64,000 bases of DNA from the NCBI RefSeq assembly GCF_003628145.1, contig NZ_RBZV01000002.1, positions 744,001 to 808,000 of the forward strand, given 5' to 3'. Source of the stretch: Trinickia fusca (GTDB taxonomy: Bacteria; Pseudomonadota; Gammaproteobacteria; Burkholderiales; Burkholderiaceae). The translations under genes and the position numbers were made by a program. Of the stretch, positions 36,437 through 45,143 are shown piece after piece (the stretch's first letter is position 1; the number at the start of each line of letters is the position of its first letter). Below the pieces are notes generated by a model, which did not search any database, was not told where the DNA came from, and was given only the letters and a program-made list of their open reading frames with translations.

Positions 36437-37525
36437 ATGCAAGATGACGACATCGTCGCCCAGTGGTCCGAGCGCATCCGCGCGGCCACGGCCGACGAGC
36501 GCCCCCTGCGCGTGCGCGGCTCGGGCACCAAGGACTGGTACGGCCAATCGCTGCAAGGCGAGATTCTCGATACGCGCGCGTATCGCGGCATCGTCTCCTA
36601 CGACCCAGCCGAGCTCGTGATCACGGCGCGCTGCGGCACGCCGCTGGCCGAACTCGAAGCGGCGCTCGCCGAACACAACCAGATGCTCGCTTTCGAACCG
36701 CCGCACTTCGGCCGCACGGCGACGTTCGGCGGCTGCATCGCGACCGGCATCGCGGGCCCGCGCCGCGCGTCGGCCGGTGCACCGCGCGACTTCGTGCTCG
36801 GTGCCGTGCTGATGAACGCCCAAGGCGAGATGCTGCGCTTCGGCGGCCAGGTGGTGAAGAACGTCGCCGGCTACGACGTCGCACGGCTCCTGGCGGGCTC
36901 GCTGGGCACGCTGGGGCTCATGCTCGAGCTGTCGGTGAAGGTGCTGCCGAGGCCCGCCGCCGAAGCGACGCTGAAGTTCGACATGAACGGCACCGACGCC
37001 GTGCGCAAGCTCAACGAATGGGGCGGCCGGCCGCTGCCGATCACCGCGAGCGCCTGGCGCAACGGCACGCTGGCCGTGCGTCTGTCAGGCGCTGAAAGCG
37101 CCGTGAAGACGGCGCGCAACGTGCTCGGCGGCGAAGTCGTCGACGCGGTGGAAGCCGAACGATTCTGGGAAGGCCTGCGCGAGCAGACCGATCCGTTCTT
37201 CGCGGCGATCGCACCGAAGGCGGCACTGTGGCGTCTCGCGCTGCCGTCGATTACCGAACCGCTGCAGTTGCCCGGCGCCCAGTTGATGGAATGGGGCGGC
37301 GCGCAGCGCTGGTGGATCACCGATGCCGATGCCCAGACAGTCCGCATGAGCGCCAAGCAGGCCGGTGGCCACGCGACGATCTTTCGCGCGGGGAGCGCGT
37401 TCGATCGCAGCGCCGGCGTGTTCACGCCGCTGCCGGCACCGTTGATGAAGATTCACCGCGGCCTCAAAGCGGCGTTCGATCCCGCGCGCATCTTCAACCG
37501 CGGCCGCCTGTACCCCGACTTCTGA
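36437..37525 (+). CDS. glcE: Glycolate oxidase FAD-binding subunit GlcE
   Basis: 362 residues. A shorter FAD-binding relative of GlcD needed for activity of the complex. Visible are LRVRGSGTKDWYGQ, LVITARCGTPLAELEAALAE, MLAFEPPHFGRTATFGGCIA and VVKNVAGYDVARLLAGSLGT, and the C-terminal ARIFNRGRLYPDF. It starts 189 bases after glcD and ends 35 bases before glcF. In the 188-base gap before it I see no gene or terminator. Confidence 0.93.
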   Translation: MQDDDIVAQWSERIRAATADERPLRVRGSGTKDWYGQSLQGEILDTRAYRGIVSYDPAELVITARCGTPLAELEAALAEHNQMLAFEPPHFGRTATFGGCIATGIAGPRRASAGAPRDFVLGAVLMNAQGEMLRFGGQVVKNVAGYDVARLLAGSLGTLGLMLELSVKVLPRPAAEATLKFDMNGTDAVRKLNEWGGRPLPITASAWRNGTLAVRLSGAESAVKTARNVLGGEVVDAVEAERFWEGLREQTDPFFAAIAPKAALWRLALPSITEPLQLPGAQLMEWGGAQRWWITDADAQTVRMSAKQAGGHATIFRAGSAFDRSAGVFTPLPAPLMKIHRGLKAAFDPARIFNRGRLYPDF

Positions 37526-37559
37526 CCGCCTCGAACCCGCCTGACGAAGCGCCCACTCC

Positions 37560-38807
37560 ATGCAAACCCATCTCGCAGACTTCATCCGCAACACGCCCGA
37601 CGGTGAAGAAGCCGATGCGATCCTGCGCAAGTGTGTGCACTGCGGCTTCTGCACGGCGACGTGCCCGACCTACCAACTGCTCGGCGACGAGCTCGACGGC
37701 CCGCGCGGGCGCATCTACCTGATCAAGCAGATGGTCGAGGGCGCGCCCGTCACGCGCAGCACACAGCTGCATCTGGACCGCTGCCTGACCTGCCGCAGCT
37801 GCGAAACCACCTGCCCGTCCGGCGTGCAGTACGGGCGACTCGCCGAAATCGGCCGCCAGCACGTCGAGGCGACCGTTCCGCGTCCGACCGGGCAGCGGCT
37901 CGTGCGGCGTTTCCTGGCGAGCTTCCTACCCAGCAGCACGCTGTTCGCCCCCGCCATGCGGCTCGGCCAGGCCGTGCGGCCATTCCTGCCGCGCAAGCTG
38001 CGCGACAAGGTGCCCGCGCGTCAGCGTCTGCTCGAATGGCCCGAAGCCAACGCGGCGGGCTCGGCGGGCACGCACACGCGCAAGATGCTGCTGCTAGCGG
38101 GCTGCGTGCAGCCCGCGATGCTGCCGAACATCAACATCGCGACGGCGCGCGTGCTCGACGCGCTCGGGATCGAAACCGTCATCGAGCCCGAAGCCGGCTG
38201 CTGCGGCGCGATCCGCCTGCACCTCGGCTATCGAGACGAAGCGCTCGACGACGCGCGCCGTAACATCGACGCCTGGTGGCCGCACGTCGAGGCCGGCGTC
38301 GAAGCGATCGTGATCAACGCATCCGGCTGCGGCGCGACCATCAAGGAATATGCGCACCTGCTGCGCGGCGATCCGGCGTATGCGGACAAGGCGCAGCGCA
38401 TCACGGCGCTCGCGCGTGACGTCGTCGAAGTCCTGTGCGGATTCGAAACCGAGCTGGCCGCGCTCGCACGGCGGCGCGGCGTGCACACGGTCGCGTTCCA
38501 TCCACCGTGCACCTTGCAGCATGGGCAGCAAATCCGCGGCAAGGTCGAGCAGCTGCTCGGCGCACTCGGCATCGAAGTGAGGCTGCCCGCCGACAGCCAT
38601 CTGTGCTGCGGCTCGGCCGGCACTTACTCGATCATGCAGCCCGCCCTCGCCTATACGCTGCGCGATCGCAAGGTCGAAAGCCTCAATGCGCTCGAACCGC
38701 AGATGATCGTGTCGGCCAACGTCGGCTGCATCGCCCATCTACAAAGCGGTACGGCGACGCCGGTCGGGCACTGGATCGAGCTCGTCGAACACCTGTTGTA
38801 CGGCTGA
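37560..38807 (+). CDS. glcF: Glycolate oxidase iron-sulfur subunit GlcF
   Basis: 415 residues. It carries two [4Fe-4S] clusters and passes electrons from the flavin subunits to the quinone pool. Cluster ligands are C25, C28, C31 and C35 (CVHCGFCTATCP), and a second set at about 77-87 (CLTCRSCETTCPSG). Two CCG domains follow: LEPEAGCCGA-type (here IEPEAGCCGAIRLHLG) and DSHLCCGSAGTYSI, with FHPPCTLQHGQQIRG between them. It completes the glcDEF operon. The next gene, yggS, starts 133 bases later behind a TATAAT at 38862-38867, suggesting a new promoter. Confidence 0.95.
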   Translation: MQTHLADFIRNTPDGEEADAILRKCVHCGFCTATCPTYQLLGDELDGPRGRIYLIKQMVEGAPVTRSTQLHLDRCLTCRSCETTCPSGVQYGRLAEIGRQHVEATVPRPTGQRLVRRFLASFLPSSTLFAPAMRLGQAVRPFLPRKLRDKVPARQRLLEWPEANAAGSAGTHTRKMLLLAGCVQPAMLPNINIATARVLDALGIETVIEPEAGCCGAIRLHLGYRDEALDDARRNIDAWWPHVEAGVEAIVINASGCGATIKEYAHLLRGDPAYADKAQRITALARDVVEVLCGFETELAALARRRGVHTVAFHPPCTLQHGQQIRGKVEQLLGALGIEVRLPADSHLCCGSAGTYSIMQPALAYTLRDRKVESLNALEPQMIVSANVGCIAHLQSGTATPVGHWIELVEHLLYG

Positions 38808-38940
38808 TGGCTCATGGCCGTTGCGGTGTGAGGAAATCGCCGGCCCGCGTGCGGGCCTCCGTATAATCGAGCGCATCACCTTCGACTCGTGCGCACCGCC
38901 GCGCTGCTCGCGTCGGTACGCCGCTTTTGCCTGGCCCAAC

Positions 38941-39639
38941 ATGCCCGATCTCGCTCAACCCCTCGACGCAGTGCACCGTCGCATCGAGCAAGCCGCGCGC
39001 GACGCCCGGCGCGACCCTGGCTCCGTCAAGCTGCTCGCCGTCTCGAAGACGTTTCCGGCCGAGGACGTCCGCGCCGCCCATGCGGCTGGCCAGCGCGCGT
39101 TCGGTGAAAACTACGTGCAGGAAGCGCTCGACAAGATCGAGGCGCTCGCCGATCTGCGCGCGGATCTCGAATGGCATTTCATCGGCCCGCTCCAGTCCAA
39201 CAAGACGCGGCCCGTCGCCGAACAGTTCGACTGGGTGCATTCGGTCGACCGGCTCAAGATCGCCCAACGGCTCGCCGAACAACGCCCCGCGCACCTGCCG
39301 CCTTTGAGCGTCTGTCTGCAAGTGAACGTGAGCGGCGAAGCGACCAAGGCCGGCGTCGCCCCCGACGAAGTGGCCGCGCTCGCCCATGCCATCGCCGCGT
39401 TGCCGAGTCTGCGGCTGCGTGGGCTCATGTCGATTCCCGAACCTGCCGCCAACCTGGCCGCCCAACGCGAGCCGCACCGCCTACTCCGCACGCTGTTCGA
39501 GCAATTGCGCGCCGACGGGTTGGCGCTCGATACGTTGTCGATGGGCATGTCGGGCGATCTCGAAGCGGCCGTGCTCGAAGGTGCGACGATCGTGCGCATC
39601 GGCACGGCCATCTTCGGCACGCGCGACTACTCGCACTGA
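38941..39639 (+). CDS. YggS/PLPBP family pyridoxal phosphate homeostasis protein
   Basis: 232 residues from ATG 38941. A PLP-binding TIM-barrel protein that buffers vitamin B6 and amino acid pools. The PLP lysine is in KLLAVSKTFPAEDV, then FGENYVQEALDKIEAL, WHFIGPLQSNKTRPV and LSMGMSGDLEAAVLEGATIVRIGTAIFG-like motifs at the end (IVRIGTAIFG). It starts 133 bases after glcF and ends 31 bases before proC, the usual yggS-proC pair. A minus-10 hexamer TATAAT is at 38862-38867. Confidence 0.94.
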   Translation: MPDLAQPLDAVHRRIEQAARDARRDPGSVKLLAVSKTFPAEDVRAAHAAGQRAFGENYVQEALDKIEALADLRADLEWHFIGPLQSNKTRPVAEQFDWVHSVDRLKIAQRLAEQRPAHLPPLSVCLQVNVSGEATKAGVAPDEVAALAHAIAALPSLRLRGLMSIPEPAANLAAQREPHRLLRTLFEQLRADGLALDTLSMGMSGDLEAAVLEGATIVRIGTAIFGTRDYSH

Positions 39640-39670
39640 GCCGCCCCCCGTTTCCCCTGAGTTACCCATC

Positions 39671-40483
39671 ATGAAAATTGCATTCATCGGCGGCGGCAAC
39701 ATGGCCGCGGCCTTGATCGGCGGTCTCATCAAGCGCGGCGTCGCCGCAGCCGACCTCTACGCGATCGACGTCAACGAACAGGCACGCGAACGGACGCAAA
39801 CGCAGTTCGGTGTCAAAACCGGCGCGCATACCGACGAGGCGCTGCGTGACTACGATGCCATCGTCCTCGCCGTGAAGCCGCAGGTGCTTAAGAGCGTCGC
39901 GGCCGCGCTCGCGCCGCATTTGTCGACGCAGCTCGTCGTCAGCATCGCGGCCGGCATCCGCGGCGGCGACCTGTCGCGTTGGCTCGGCGGCTACACGCGC
40001 CTCGTGCGCGCGATGCCGAACACGCCTGCGCTGATCGGCATGGGCGTCACCGGCTTAGCCGCGCTCGGCGGCGTCGACGAGGCAGGCCGTACGCTCGCGT
40101 CTCAAGTGCTCGGCGCGGTCGGCGAAACCGTATGGTTCGACGACGAAGCCAAGATCGATGCCGTCACGGCCATTTCGGGCAGCGGGCCGGCCTACGTCTT
40201 CTACTTCATCGAAGCATTGCAGGAAGCGGCGCAGCGCCTGGGCCTGACCGACGAGCAAGGCCGCGCGCTCGCACTCGCGACGTTTGCAGGCGCGGCCCAG
40301 TTGGCGGCGCAGTCGAACGATCCGCCCGGCGTGTTGCGTGAACGCGTGACGTCCAAGGGCGGCACGACGGCCGCGGCGCTCGCCTCGTTCGATGCACAGG
40401 GCGTGAAGGAAGCGATCGTCAATGGCGTGCTCGCGGCAGACGCACGCGCGAAGGAAATGGGCGACGAACTGGGCCAGCAGTGA
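39671..40483 (+). CDS. proC: Pyrroline-5-carboxylate reductase
   Basis: 270 residues from ATG 39671. It makes the last step of proline synthesis with NAD(P)H. The Rossmann motif is IAFIGGGNMAAALIGGL, then AVKPQVLKSVAAAL, VSIAAGI, VRAMPNTPALIGMGVTGL and the C-terminal signature AISGSGPAYVFYFIEALQEA with TSKGGTTAAALASF. The in-frame extension to 39386 belongs to another frame of yggS and is not real. It converges with ubiA. Confidence 0.96.
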   Translation: MKIAFIGGGNMAAALIGGLIKRGVAAADLYAIDVNEQARERTQTQFGVKTGAHTDEALRDYDAIVLAVKPQVLKSVAAALAPHLSTQLVVSIAAGIRGGDLSRWLGGYTRLVRAMPNTPALIGMGVTGLAALGGVDEAGRTLASQVLGAVGETVWFDDEAKIDAVTAISGSGPAYVFYFIEALQEAAQRLGLTDEQGRALALATFAGAAQLAAQSNDPPGVLRERVTSKGGTTAAALASFDAQGVKEAIVNGVLAADARAKEMGDELGQQ

Positions 40484-40562
40484 CACACCCGCCGGCCCCG
40501 GCCCGGGGCGGCGCGGGTCATACCGCCTCGCCCTCTTGTCTAAAACGCTATAGCCGGGCCGG

Positions 40563-41438
40563 TCACAGCCCCGCGACCGCGTAATGCGCGGCGATGCCGG
40601 CAAACAGTACGGCGCCGAGCCAGTTATTGTGGCGAAATGCCGCGAAGCACGGCATGCGTTCGCGGCCGCGAACCAGCGTGTAGTGGTACAGCGCGCAACC
40701 GACGGCGCCCGCCCAACCGAGCCAGTACGGCCAGCCGAAACCGAGTGCGATGCCGATCGCCACATAGATGCCGAGCGTCGCCGCGTAGCACAGCATGATC
40801 GCGGCGACGTCGAAGCGGCCGAACGTGATCGCCGAGGTACGGATGCCGATCTTCAGATCGTCGTCGCGATCGACCATCGCGTAGGCCGTGTCGTAGGCGA
40901 CCGACCAGAACACGTTCGCGAGCAGCATGACCCATGCGAGCATCGGCACATGATCCTGCACGGCGGCAAACGCCATCGGAATGCCGAAGCCGAACGCAAT
41001 GCCCAGATAGGCCTGAGGAATCGCGAAAAAACGCTTCGTGAACGGATACGAGCCCGCCACGAACAACGCGGCGATCGACAGCTCCTTCGTCAGCGCGTTC
41101 AGCGGCAGGATCAGCAGGAACGATACGATCGACAGCCCTGCGGCGATGGCCAGCGCCTCCCAGGCGCGGATCTTGCCCGACGTCAACGGACGGTCCGCCG
41201 TGCGCTTGACGTAGCGGTCGAAATCGCGGTCGGCGTAATCGTTGATCGCGCAGCCGGCCGAGCGCATCAGCACCGTACCCACCACGAAAATCGCGATCAG
41301 CATCGGCGCCGGCCTGCCGTTCGAGGCGATCCACAACGCGTTGAGGGTGGGCCACAGCAGCAACACGCTGCCGATCGGCTTGTCCATGCGGATCAAGCGC
41401 AGGTAGAGCGGAAAACGGGCGAACAAGGGCGCGTACAT
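40563..41438 (-). CDS. ubiA: 4-hydroxybenzoate octaprenyltransferase
   Basis: 291 residues from ATG 41438; the in-frame start 31 codons upstream overlaps the dps terminator hairpin and is not used. An inner-membrane prenyltransferase of ubiquinone synthesis with about eight to nine helices. The two Mg-prenyl diphosphate motifs are visible: [20 protein letters not shown] near residue 72 and [19 protein letters not shown] near residue 190. TACAAT lies about 30 bases upstream on the minus strand. It follows dps on the same strand and is separated from it by a strong hairpin. Confidence 0.95.
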   Translation of the reverse strand: MYAPLFARFPLYLRLIRMDKPIGSVLLLWPTLNALWIASNGRPAPMLIAIFVVGTVLMRSAGCAINDYADRDFDRYVKRTADRPLTSGKIRAWEALAIAAGLSIVSFLLILPLNALTKELSIAALFVAGSYPFTKRFFAIPQAYLGIAFGFGIPMAFAAVQDHVPMLAWVMLLANVFWSVAYDTAYAMVDRDDDLKIGIRTSAITFGRFDVAAIMLCYAATLGIYVAIGIALGFGWPYWLGWAGAVGCALYHYTLVRGRERMPCFAAFRHNNWLGAVLFAGIAAHYAVAGL

Positions 41439-41501
41439 GGCAAACGGCCGTGGTGAGAATGACGCCGTATTGTAGAGCCTCGCGCCTTGTGCCGAAACGA
41501 C

Positions 41502-41529
41502 GAGGGCCTCCCGATCCCGGGAGGCCCTC
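41502..41529 (-). terminator. Strong hairpin downstream of dps
   Basis: A perfect 12-base-pair stem GAGGGCCTCCCG/CGGGAGGCCCTC with a four-base loop, 26 bases after the dps stop. There is no long T-run (GTCGTTTC follows on the minus strand), so termination may be partial or the hairpin may protect the dps mRNA end. Confidence 0.55.
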
Positions 41530-41554
41530 ATGACTTACGACGGCAACGCGCCTG

Positions 41555-42046
41555 TTACGCGAGCAGCGAACGCAGCATCCACGCCGTCTTCTCGTGCGTT
41601 TGCATGCGCTGCGTGAGCAGGTCGGCCGTGGGCTGATCGTTGGCCGCGTCGGTCGCCGGGAAGATTTCGCGTGCGGTGCGCGCGACGGCTTCCTGCCCCT
41701 GCACGAGCTGCTGAATCATCTCTTCGGCGCTCGGCACACCGTCCGCCTCGGCGATCGACGAAAGCTTCGCAAACGCCTTGTAGCTGCCCGGTGCCGGCTC
41801 GCCAAGCGCGCGAATACGTTCGGCGATGGCATCGACGGCAAGTGCGAGTTCGTTGTACTGCCCTTCGAACATCAGGTGCAGCGTATTGAACATCGGCCCC
41901 GTGACGTTCCAGTGGAAGTTGTGCGTCTTCAGATAGAGCGTGTAGGTATCGGCGAGCAGCCGCGAGAGCCCCTCTGCGATTTTCTTGCGGTCCTTGTCGC
42001 TAATGCCGATGTCGATCTTTGTTGCGGTGGTGTTCTTCTTTGCCAT
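41555..42046 (-). CDS. dps: DNA-binding ferritin-like protein Dps
   Basis: 163 residues from ATG 42046 ([12 protein letters not shown]), with AAGGAGCC seven bases upstream; the alternative start five codons earlier overlaps this ribosome-binding site. It forms a dodecamer that binds DNA and oxidises Fe2+ with H2O2. The ferroxidase ligands are in [23 protein letters not shown]-type sequence ([10 protein letters not shown] and HLMFEGQY). The Lys-rich N-terminus suits DNA binding. It lies downstream of the catalase and oxyR in the same orientation, and co-induction by peroxide is expected. Confidence 0.95.
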   Translation of the reverse strand: MAKKNTTATKIDIGISDKDRKKIAEGLSRLLADTYTLYLKTHNFHWNVTGPMFNTLHLMFEGQYNELALAVDAIAERIRALGEPAPGSYKAFAKLSSIAEADGVPSAEEMIQQLVQGQEAVARTAREIFPATDAANDQPTADLLTQRMQTHEKTAWMLRSLLA

Positions 42047-42233
42047 GACGGCTCCTTGCAAAAGTAAAGCGAAACGGCCAGACGGCTAAACGGCTAAATC
42101 ACTGAGCCACTGAGCCCCATGCGTCCTTGCACAGCGCTCACCCATGGGGCATTCGGGTCCGCGCCAGTGTAGCCCAGGGCAGACGCGCAGCGCCACTTCG
42201 CGCGACTCTACGCCCGCCGCTCGCCGTTTGCGC

Positions 42234-43685
42234 TCAGGTGGCGCGTGCGGCCTTGCGCTGCGCGATGGCGGCTTCCACGCCCTGCGCATAGGCCGGATCG
42301 GCGCGACGGAAATGCTCGAGCTGACGCGCGACGATGTCCTCGGGCACACCGGCGATATGGCGCGCGATGTTGGCGAACAACCGCTCGCGCCCAGCCTGAT
42401 CGAACAGCCGGAACAGCGCGCCCGGCTGGCTGTAGTAGTCCTCGTCTTCGCGGTGATCGTAGCGATCGACGATGCCGGCCGCGAGCGGCGGCTCGGCCGC
42501 GCGGCGGTCCTGCGTGAAGTCGCCGAAACGGTTGGGCTCGTAGTTCGGCGTGCCGCCCAGATTGCCGTCCGTGCGCATCGCCCCGTCGCGATGGAACGAG
42601 TGGAACGGGCACTTCGGCGCGTTGACCGGAATCTGGTGATGGTTGACGCCGAGACGATAGCGATGCGCATCGCCATACGAGAACAGCCGCCCCTGCAGCA
42701 GACGGTCCGGCGAAAAGCCGATGCCCGGCACGACGTTCGCGGGCGTGAATGCGGCCTGCTCGACGTCGGAGAAGTAGTTGCCCGCATTGCGGTTCAGCTC
42801 GATCACGCCGACGTCGATGAGCGGATAGTCCTCGTGCGGCCACACCTTGGTGATATCGAACGGGTTGATACCGTACGTCACCGCATCGGCTTCGGGCATC
42901 ACCTGGATGCGGAAGTACCATTTCGGGAAGTTGCCGCGGTCGATATTCTCGATGAGGTCGCGCTGCGCGCTCTCGCGGTCGCCGGCGATCACTTGCGCGG
43001 CTTCCTCGTCGGTATAGTTCTCGACGCCCTGGGCCGATTTGAAGTGGAACTTGACCCAGAACCGCTCATTGTTCTCATTGATGAATGAGAACGTGTGCGA
43101 GCCGAAGCCGTGCTGCTGTCGATAGTTCTTCGGAATGCCGCGATCGCTCATGACGATCGTCACCTGATGCAGCGACTCGGGGTGACGTGACCAGAAATCC
43201 CACGCCGCGATGTTGCTGCGCAGGTTCGTGTACGGATCGCGCTTTTGCGTGTGGATGAAGTCCGGGAACTTCAGCGGGTCGCGAATGAAGAACACGGGCG
43301 TGTTGTTGCCGACCACATCCCAGTTGCCCTCTTCCGTATAGAACTTGATCGAGAAGCCGCGCACGTCGCGTTCGGCGTCGGCAGCGCCGCGCTCACCCGC
43401 CACGGTCGAGAAGCGGATGAACAACGGCGTCTCCTTGCCGATCTCGCTGAAGAGCTTGGCCTTCGTGTACTTCGTGATGTCGTGCGTGACCGTGAACCGG
43501 CCGAACGCGCCCGAGCCCTTCGCGTGCACACGGCGCTCGGGAATCACCTCGCGATCGAAGTGCGCGAGCTTTTCGAGCAGCCACACGTCTTGCAGTGCGA
43601 TCGGACCGCGTGGGCCCGCGGTCAGCGAGTTCTGGTTGTCGGGGACAGGGGCGCCGGCGGCGGTAGTCAGCTTGCGTTCGGACAT
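42234..43685 (-). CDS. katA: Monofunctional haem catalase (small-subunit type)
   Basis: 483 residues from ATG 43685, preceded by AAGGAGCCC. It dismutates H2O2. Signatures are the distal His in [17 protein letters not shown], the [20 protein letters not shown] block, and the proximal haem Tyr in [14 protein letters not shown]. Length and sequence suit clade 3 catalases. Upstream lie a possible small ORF, nested palindromes and an AT-rich stretch where OxyR could bind. From memory, several Burkholderia have the bifunctional catalase-peroxidase katG at the equivalent oxyR-dps site; the presence of a monofunctional catalase here is a difference to check. Confidence 0.95.
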   Translation of the reverse strand: MSERKLTTAAGAPVPDNQNSLTAGPRGPIALQDVWLLEKLAHFDREVIPERRVHAKGSGAFGRFTVTHDITKYTKAKLFSEIGKETPLFIRFSTVAGERGAADAERDVRGFSIKFYTEEGNWDVVGNNTPVFFIRDPLKFPDFIHTQKRDPYTNLRSNIAAWDFWSRHPESLHQVTIVMSDRGIPKNYRQQHGFGSHTFSFINENNERFWVKFHFKSAQGVENYTDEEAAQVIAGDRESAQRDLIENIDRGNFPKWYFRIQVMPEADAVTYGINPFDITKVWPHEDYPLIDVGVIELNRNAGNYFSDVEQAAFTPANVVPGIGFSPDRLLQGRLFSYGDAHRYRLGVNHHQIPVNAPKCPFHSFHRDGAMRTDGNLGGTPNYEPNRFGDFTQDRRAAEPPLAAGIVDRYDHREDEDYYSQPGALFRLFDQAGRERLFANIARHIAGVPEDIVARQLEHFRRADPAYAQGVEAAIAQRKAARAT

Positions 43686-43770
43686 CGTGGGCTCCTTGGC
43701 GAAATGGGCGAAACGAATGAAACGGGCTCGGCCGAACCGGCAGGCGGCCCAACGGCGAACCCGCAGTAAG

Positions 43771-43902
43771 TCAGGCGGCAATGGCGCGATCGGCCAGCAA
43801 GGAGAAAGCGATCGCTCGCGACTGAGCAAGCGCGTGCGCCAGCCGCGCCTCGGCATGCGGGCGGCCAGACGCGGCAACGACTCGAACGAACAGCTGGGAC
43901 AT
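43771..43902 (-). CDS. Possible 43-aa leader ORF ahead of the catalase gene
   Basis: Not a recognised family. ATG 43902 follows a near-ideal Shine-Dalgarno GGAGGAA with three bases of spacing, and the frame ends at TGA 43771-43773, 85 bases before the catalase ATG. The product is Ala-rich and ends LADRAIAA, without a membrane segment. The Shine-Dalgarno is inside one arm of a perfect 10-base inverted repeat, so if transcribed it could be hidden in a hairpin. It may be a regulatory leader peptide or a small protein, or a chance ORF in GC-rich DNA. Confidence 0.45.
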   Translation of the reverse strand: MSQLFVRVVAASGRPHAEARLAHALAQSRAIAFSLLADRAIAA

Positions 43903-43905
43903 GAC

Positions 43906-43945
43906 TTCCTCCATGAACGGCGGATCAGCGCGATCCATGGAGGAA
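43906..43945 (-). repeat. Nested inverted repeats in the katA leader
   Basis: The outer arms TTCCTCCATG and CATGGAGGAA (10 of 10 complementary; 43936-43945 with 43906-43915) enclose 20 bases. Overlapping the arm edge is a second perfect pair GGATC-agcgc-GATCC (43922-43926 with 43932-43936). The downstream arm contains the GGAGGAA Shine-Dalgarno of the 43-codon ORF. It could be an RNA switch that hides the ribosome-binding site or a DNA operator. Confidence 0.6.
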
Positions 43946-44000
43946 AGTATAGATTTGGCTATCGAATTTAGATAATTAATTGATTAAATTTATTCGATAG
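43946..44000 (-). promoter_or_regulatory. katA promoter region with candidate OxyR operator
   Basis: An AT-rich block in otherwise GC-rich DNA. It contains a 9-base inverted repeat CTATCGAAT/ATTCGATAG (43959-43967 with 43992-44000) and an ATAG...CTAT pair at 43949-43962, reminiscent of the spaced ATAG/CTAT units of OxyR sites, though the spacing is six and not seven. TATACT (43951-43946, minus strand) could be the -10. oxyR is encoded immediately upstream. Confidence 0.45.
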
Positions 44001-44030
44001 CAGGGGCCAGGAGAATGGCCCGCGGATGGG

Positions 44031-44990
44031 TCAGTTGACGACGGCCGGCATGTCGAGCTTCCGGACGCCTGGCAGCTCGCACGCGGCGATCGCCTCACTG
44101 ATCGCGTCGATGGCAGGCATGCGCGTAAAACTCTTGCGCCACGCGAGCACGACGCGGCGGTCGGGTACCGGTTCGTCGAACGGCACATAGCTGAGCAGGC
44201 CGGCATCGACACCGCCCGCGTGCGCCTTGACTTCATGCACCGACATGCGCGGCAGCACGGTGATGCCGACACCGCTGGCGACCATATGGCGGATCGTCTC
44301 GAGCGACGAGCCTTCGAACGTCTTTTGAATACCGTCGGCCGTTTGCGAGAAGCGCATGAGCTCGGGGCAGACGCCGAGCACGTGATCGCGAAAGCAGTGC
44401 CCCGTCCCGAGCAGGAGCATCGTTTCCTGCTTGAGGTCGCCCGCGTCGATCTTCTTGCGCGACTCCCACGGATGGCCGGCCGGCAACGCGATGACGAACG
44501 GCTCGTCGTAAAGCGGACGCACCATGAGCCCTGTTTCGGGAAACGGCAGCGCCATGATCGCGACGTCGATCTCGCCTTGCTTGAGCAGCTCGATCAGCTT
44601 GAGCGTGTAGTTCTCCTGAAGCATGAGCGGCATTTGCGGCACGCTCTTGATCATTTGCTTGACGAGTGTCGGCAGCAGATACGGGCCGATCGTGTAGATG
44701 ACGCCCAGGCGCAGCGGGCCGATGAGCGGATCCTTGCCTTGCTTGGCGATTTCCTTGATCGCGAGCGTCTGTTCGAGCACGCGCTGCGCCTGCGTGACGA
44801 TCTGCTCGCCGATTGGCGTCACGCTGACTTCGCTCGTGCCGCGCTCGAAAATCTGTACGTTCAGTTCGTCTTCGAGCTTCTTGATTGCGACCGACAGCGT
44901 CGGCTGGCTGACGAAGCACGCCTCGGCGGCGCGGCCGAAATGCCGCTCGCGAGCAACCGCGACGATGTATTTCAGTTCAGTGAGCGTCAT
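44031..44990 (-). CDS. oxyR: Hydrogen-peroxide sensor OxyR (LysR family)
   Basis: 319 residues from ATG 44990 (MTLTELKYIV). The N-terminal LysR helix-turn-helix is YIVAVARERHFGRAAEACFVSQPTLS in part (RHFGRAAEACFVSQPTLS). The redox cysteines are C199 and C208 in GTGHCFRDHVLGVCPE, at exactly the residue numbers known from E. coli OxyR, so peroxide sensing is expected. It is followed on the same strand by the catalase and dps. The pil locus is inserted on its upstream side; in several proteobacteria recG lies next to oxyR, which supports insertion at this junction. Confidence 0.96.
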   Translation of the reverse strand: MTLTELKYIVAVARERHFGRAAEACFVSQPTLSVAIKKLEDELNVQIFERGTSEVSVTPIGEQIVTQAQRVLEQTLAIKEIAKQGKDPLIGPLRLGVIYTIGPYLLPTLVKQMIKSVPQMPLMLQENYTLKLIELLKQGEIDVAIMALPFPETGLMVRPLYDEPFVIALPAGHPWESRKKIDAGDLKQETMLLLGTGHCFRDHVLGVCPELMRFSQTADGIQKTFEGSSLETIRHMVASGVGITVLPRMSVHEVKAHAGGVDAGLLSYVPFDEPVPDRRVVLAWRKSFTRMPAIDAISEAIAACELPGVRKLDMPAVVN

Positions 44991-45143
44991 GGGGACCAAT
45001 CAGAGCGTTGGATTCGATAGGTTTTATCTTATACACCGGCTACGAGAATTCGCCAACTCTCCGAGGGGCGGATAGCCGAAAAGGGCTCTGCCTGCCGGCT
45101 GCCGTCTCTGCTCCTTCAGATACCGCTCGCGCACCCCTTCCCG

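Noticed and set aside
42060-42180. Short direct repeats (acggctaa twice, actgagcc twice) and a distant GCCCCATG/CATGGGGC pair between katA and dps
   Set aside because: Two copies of eight bases and a loosely spaced inverted pair are not enough to call an operator or terminator.
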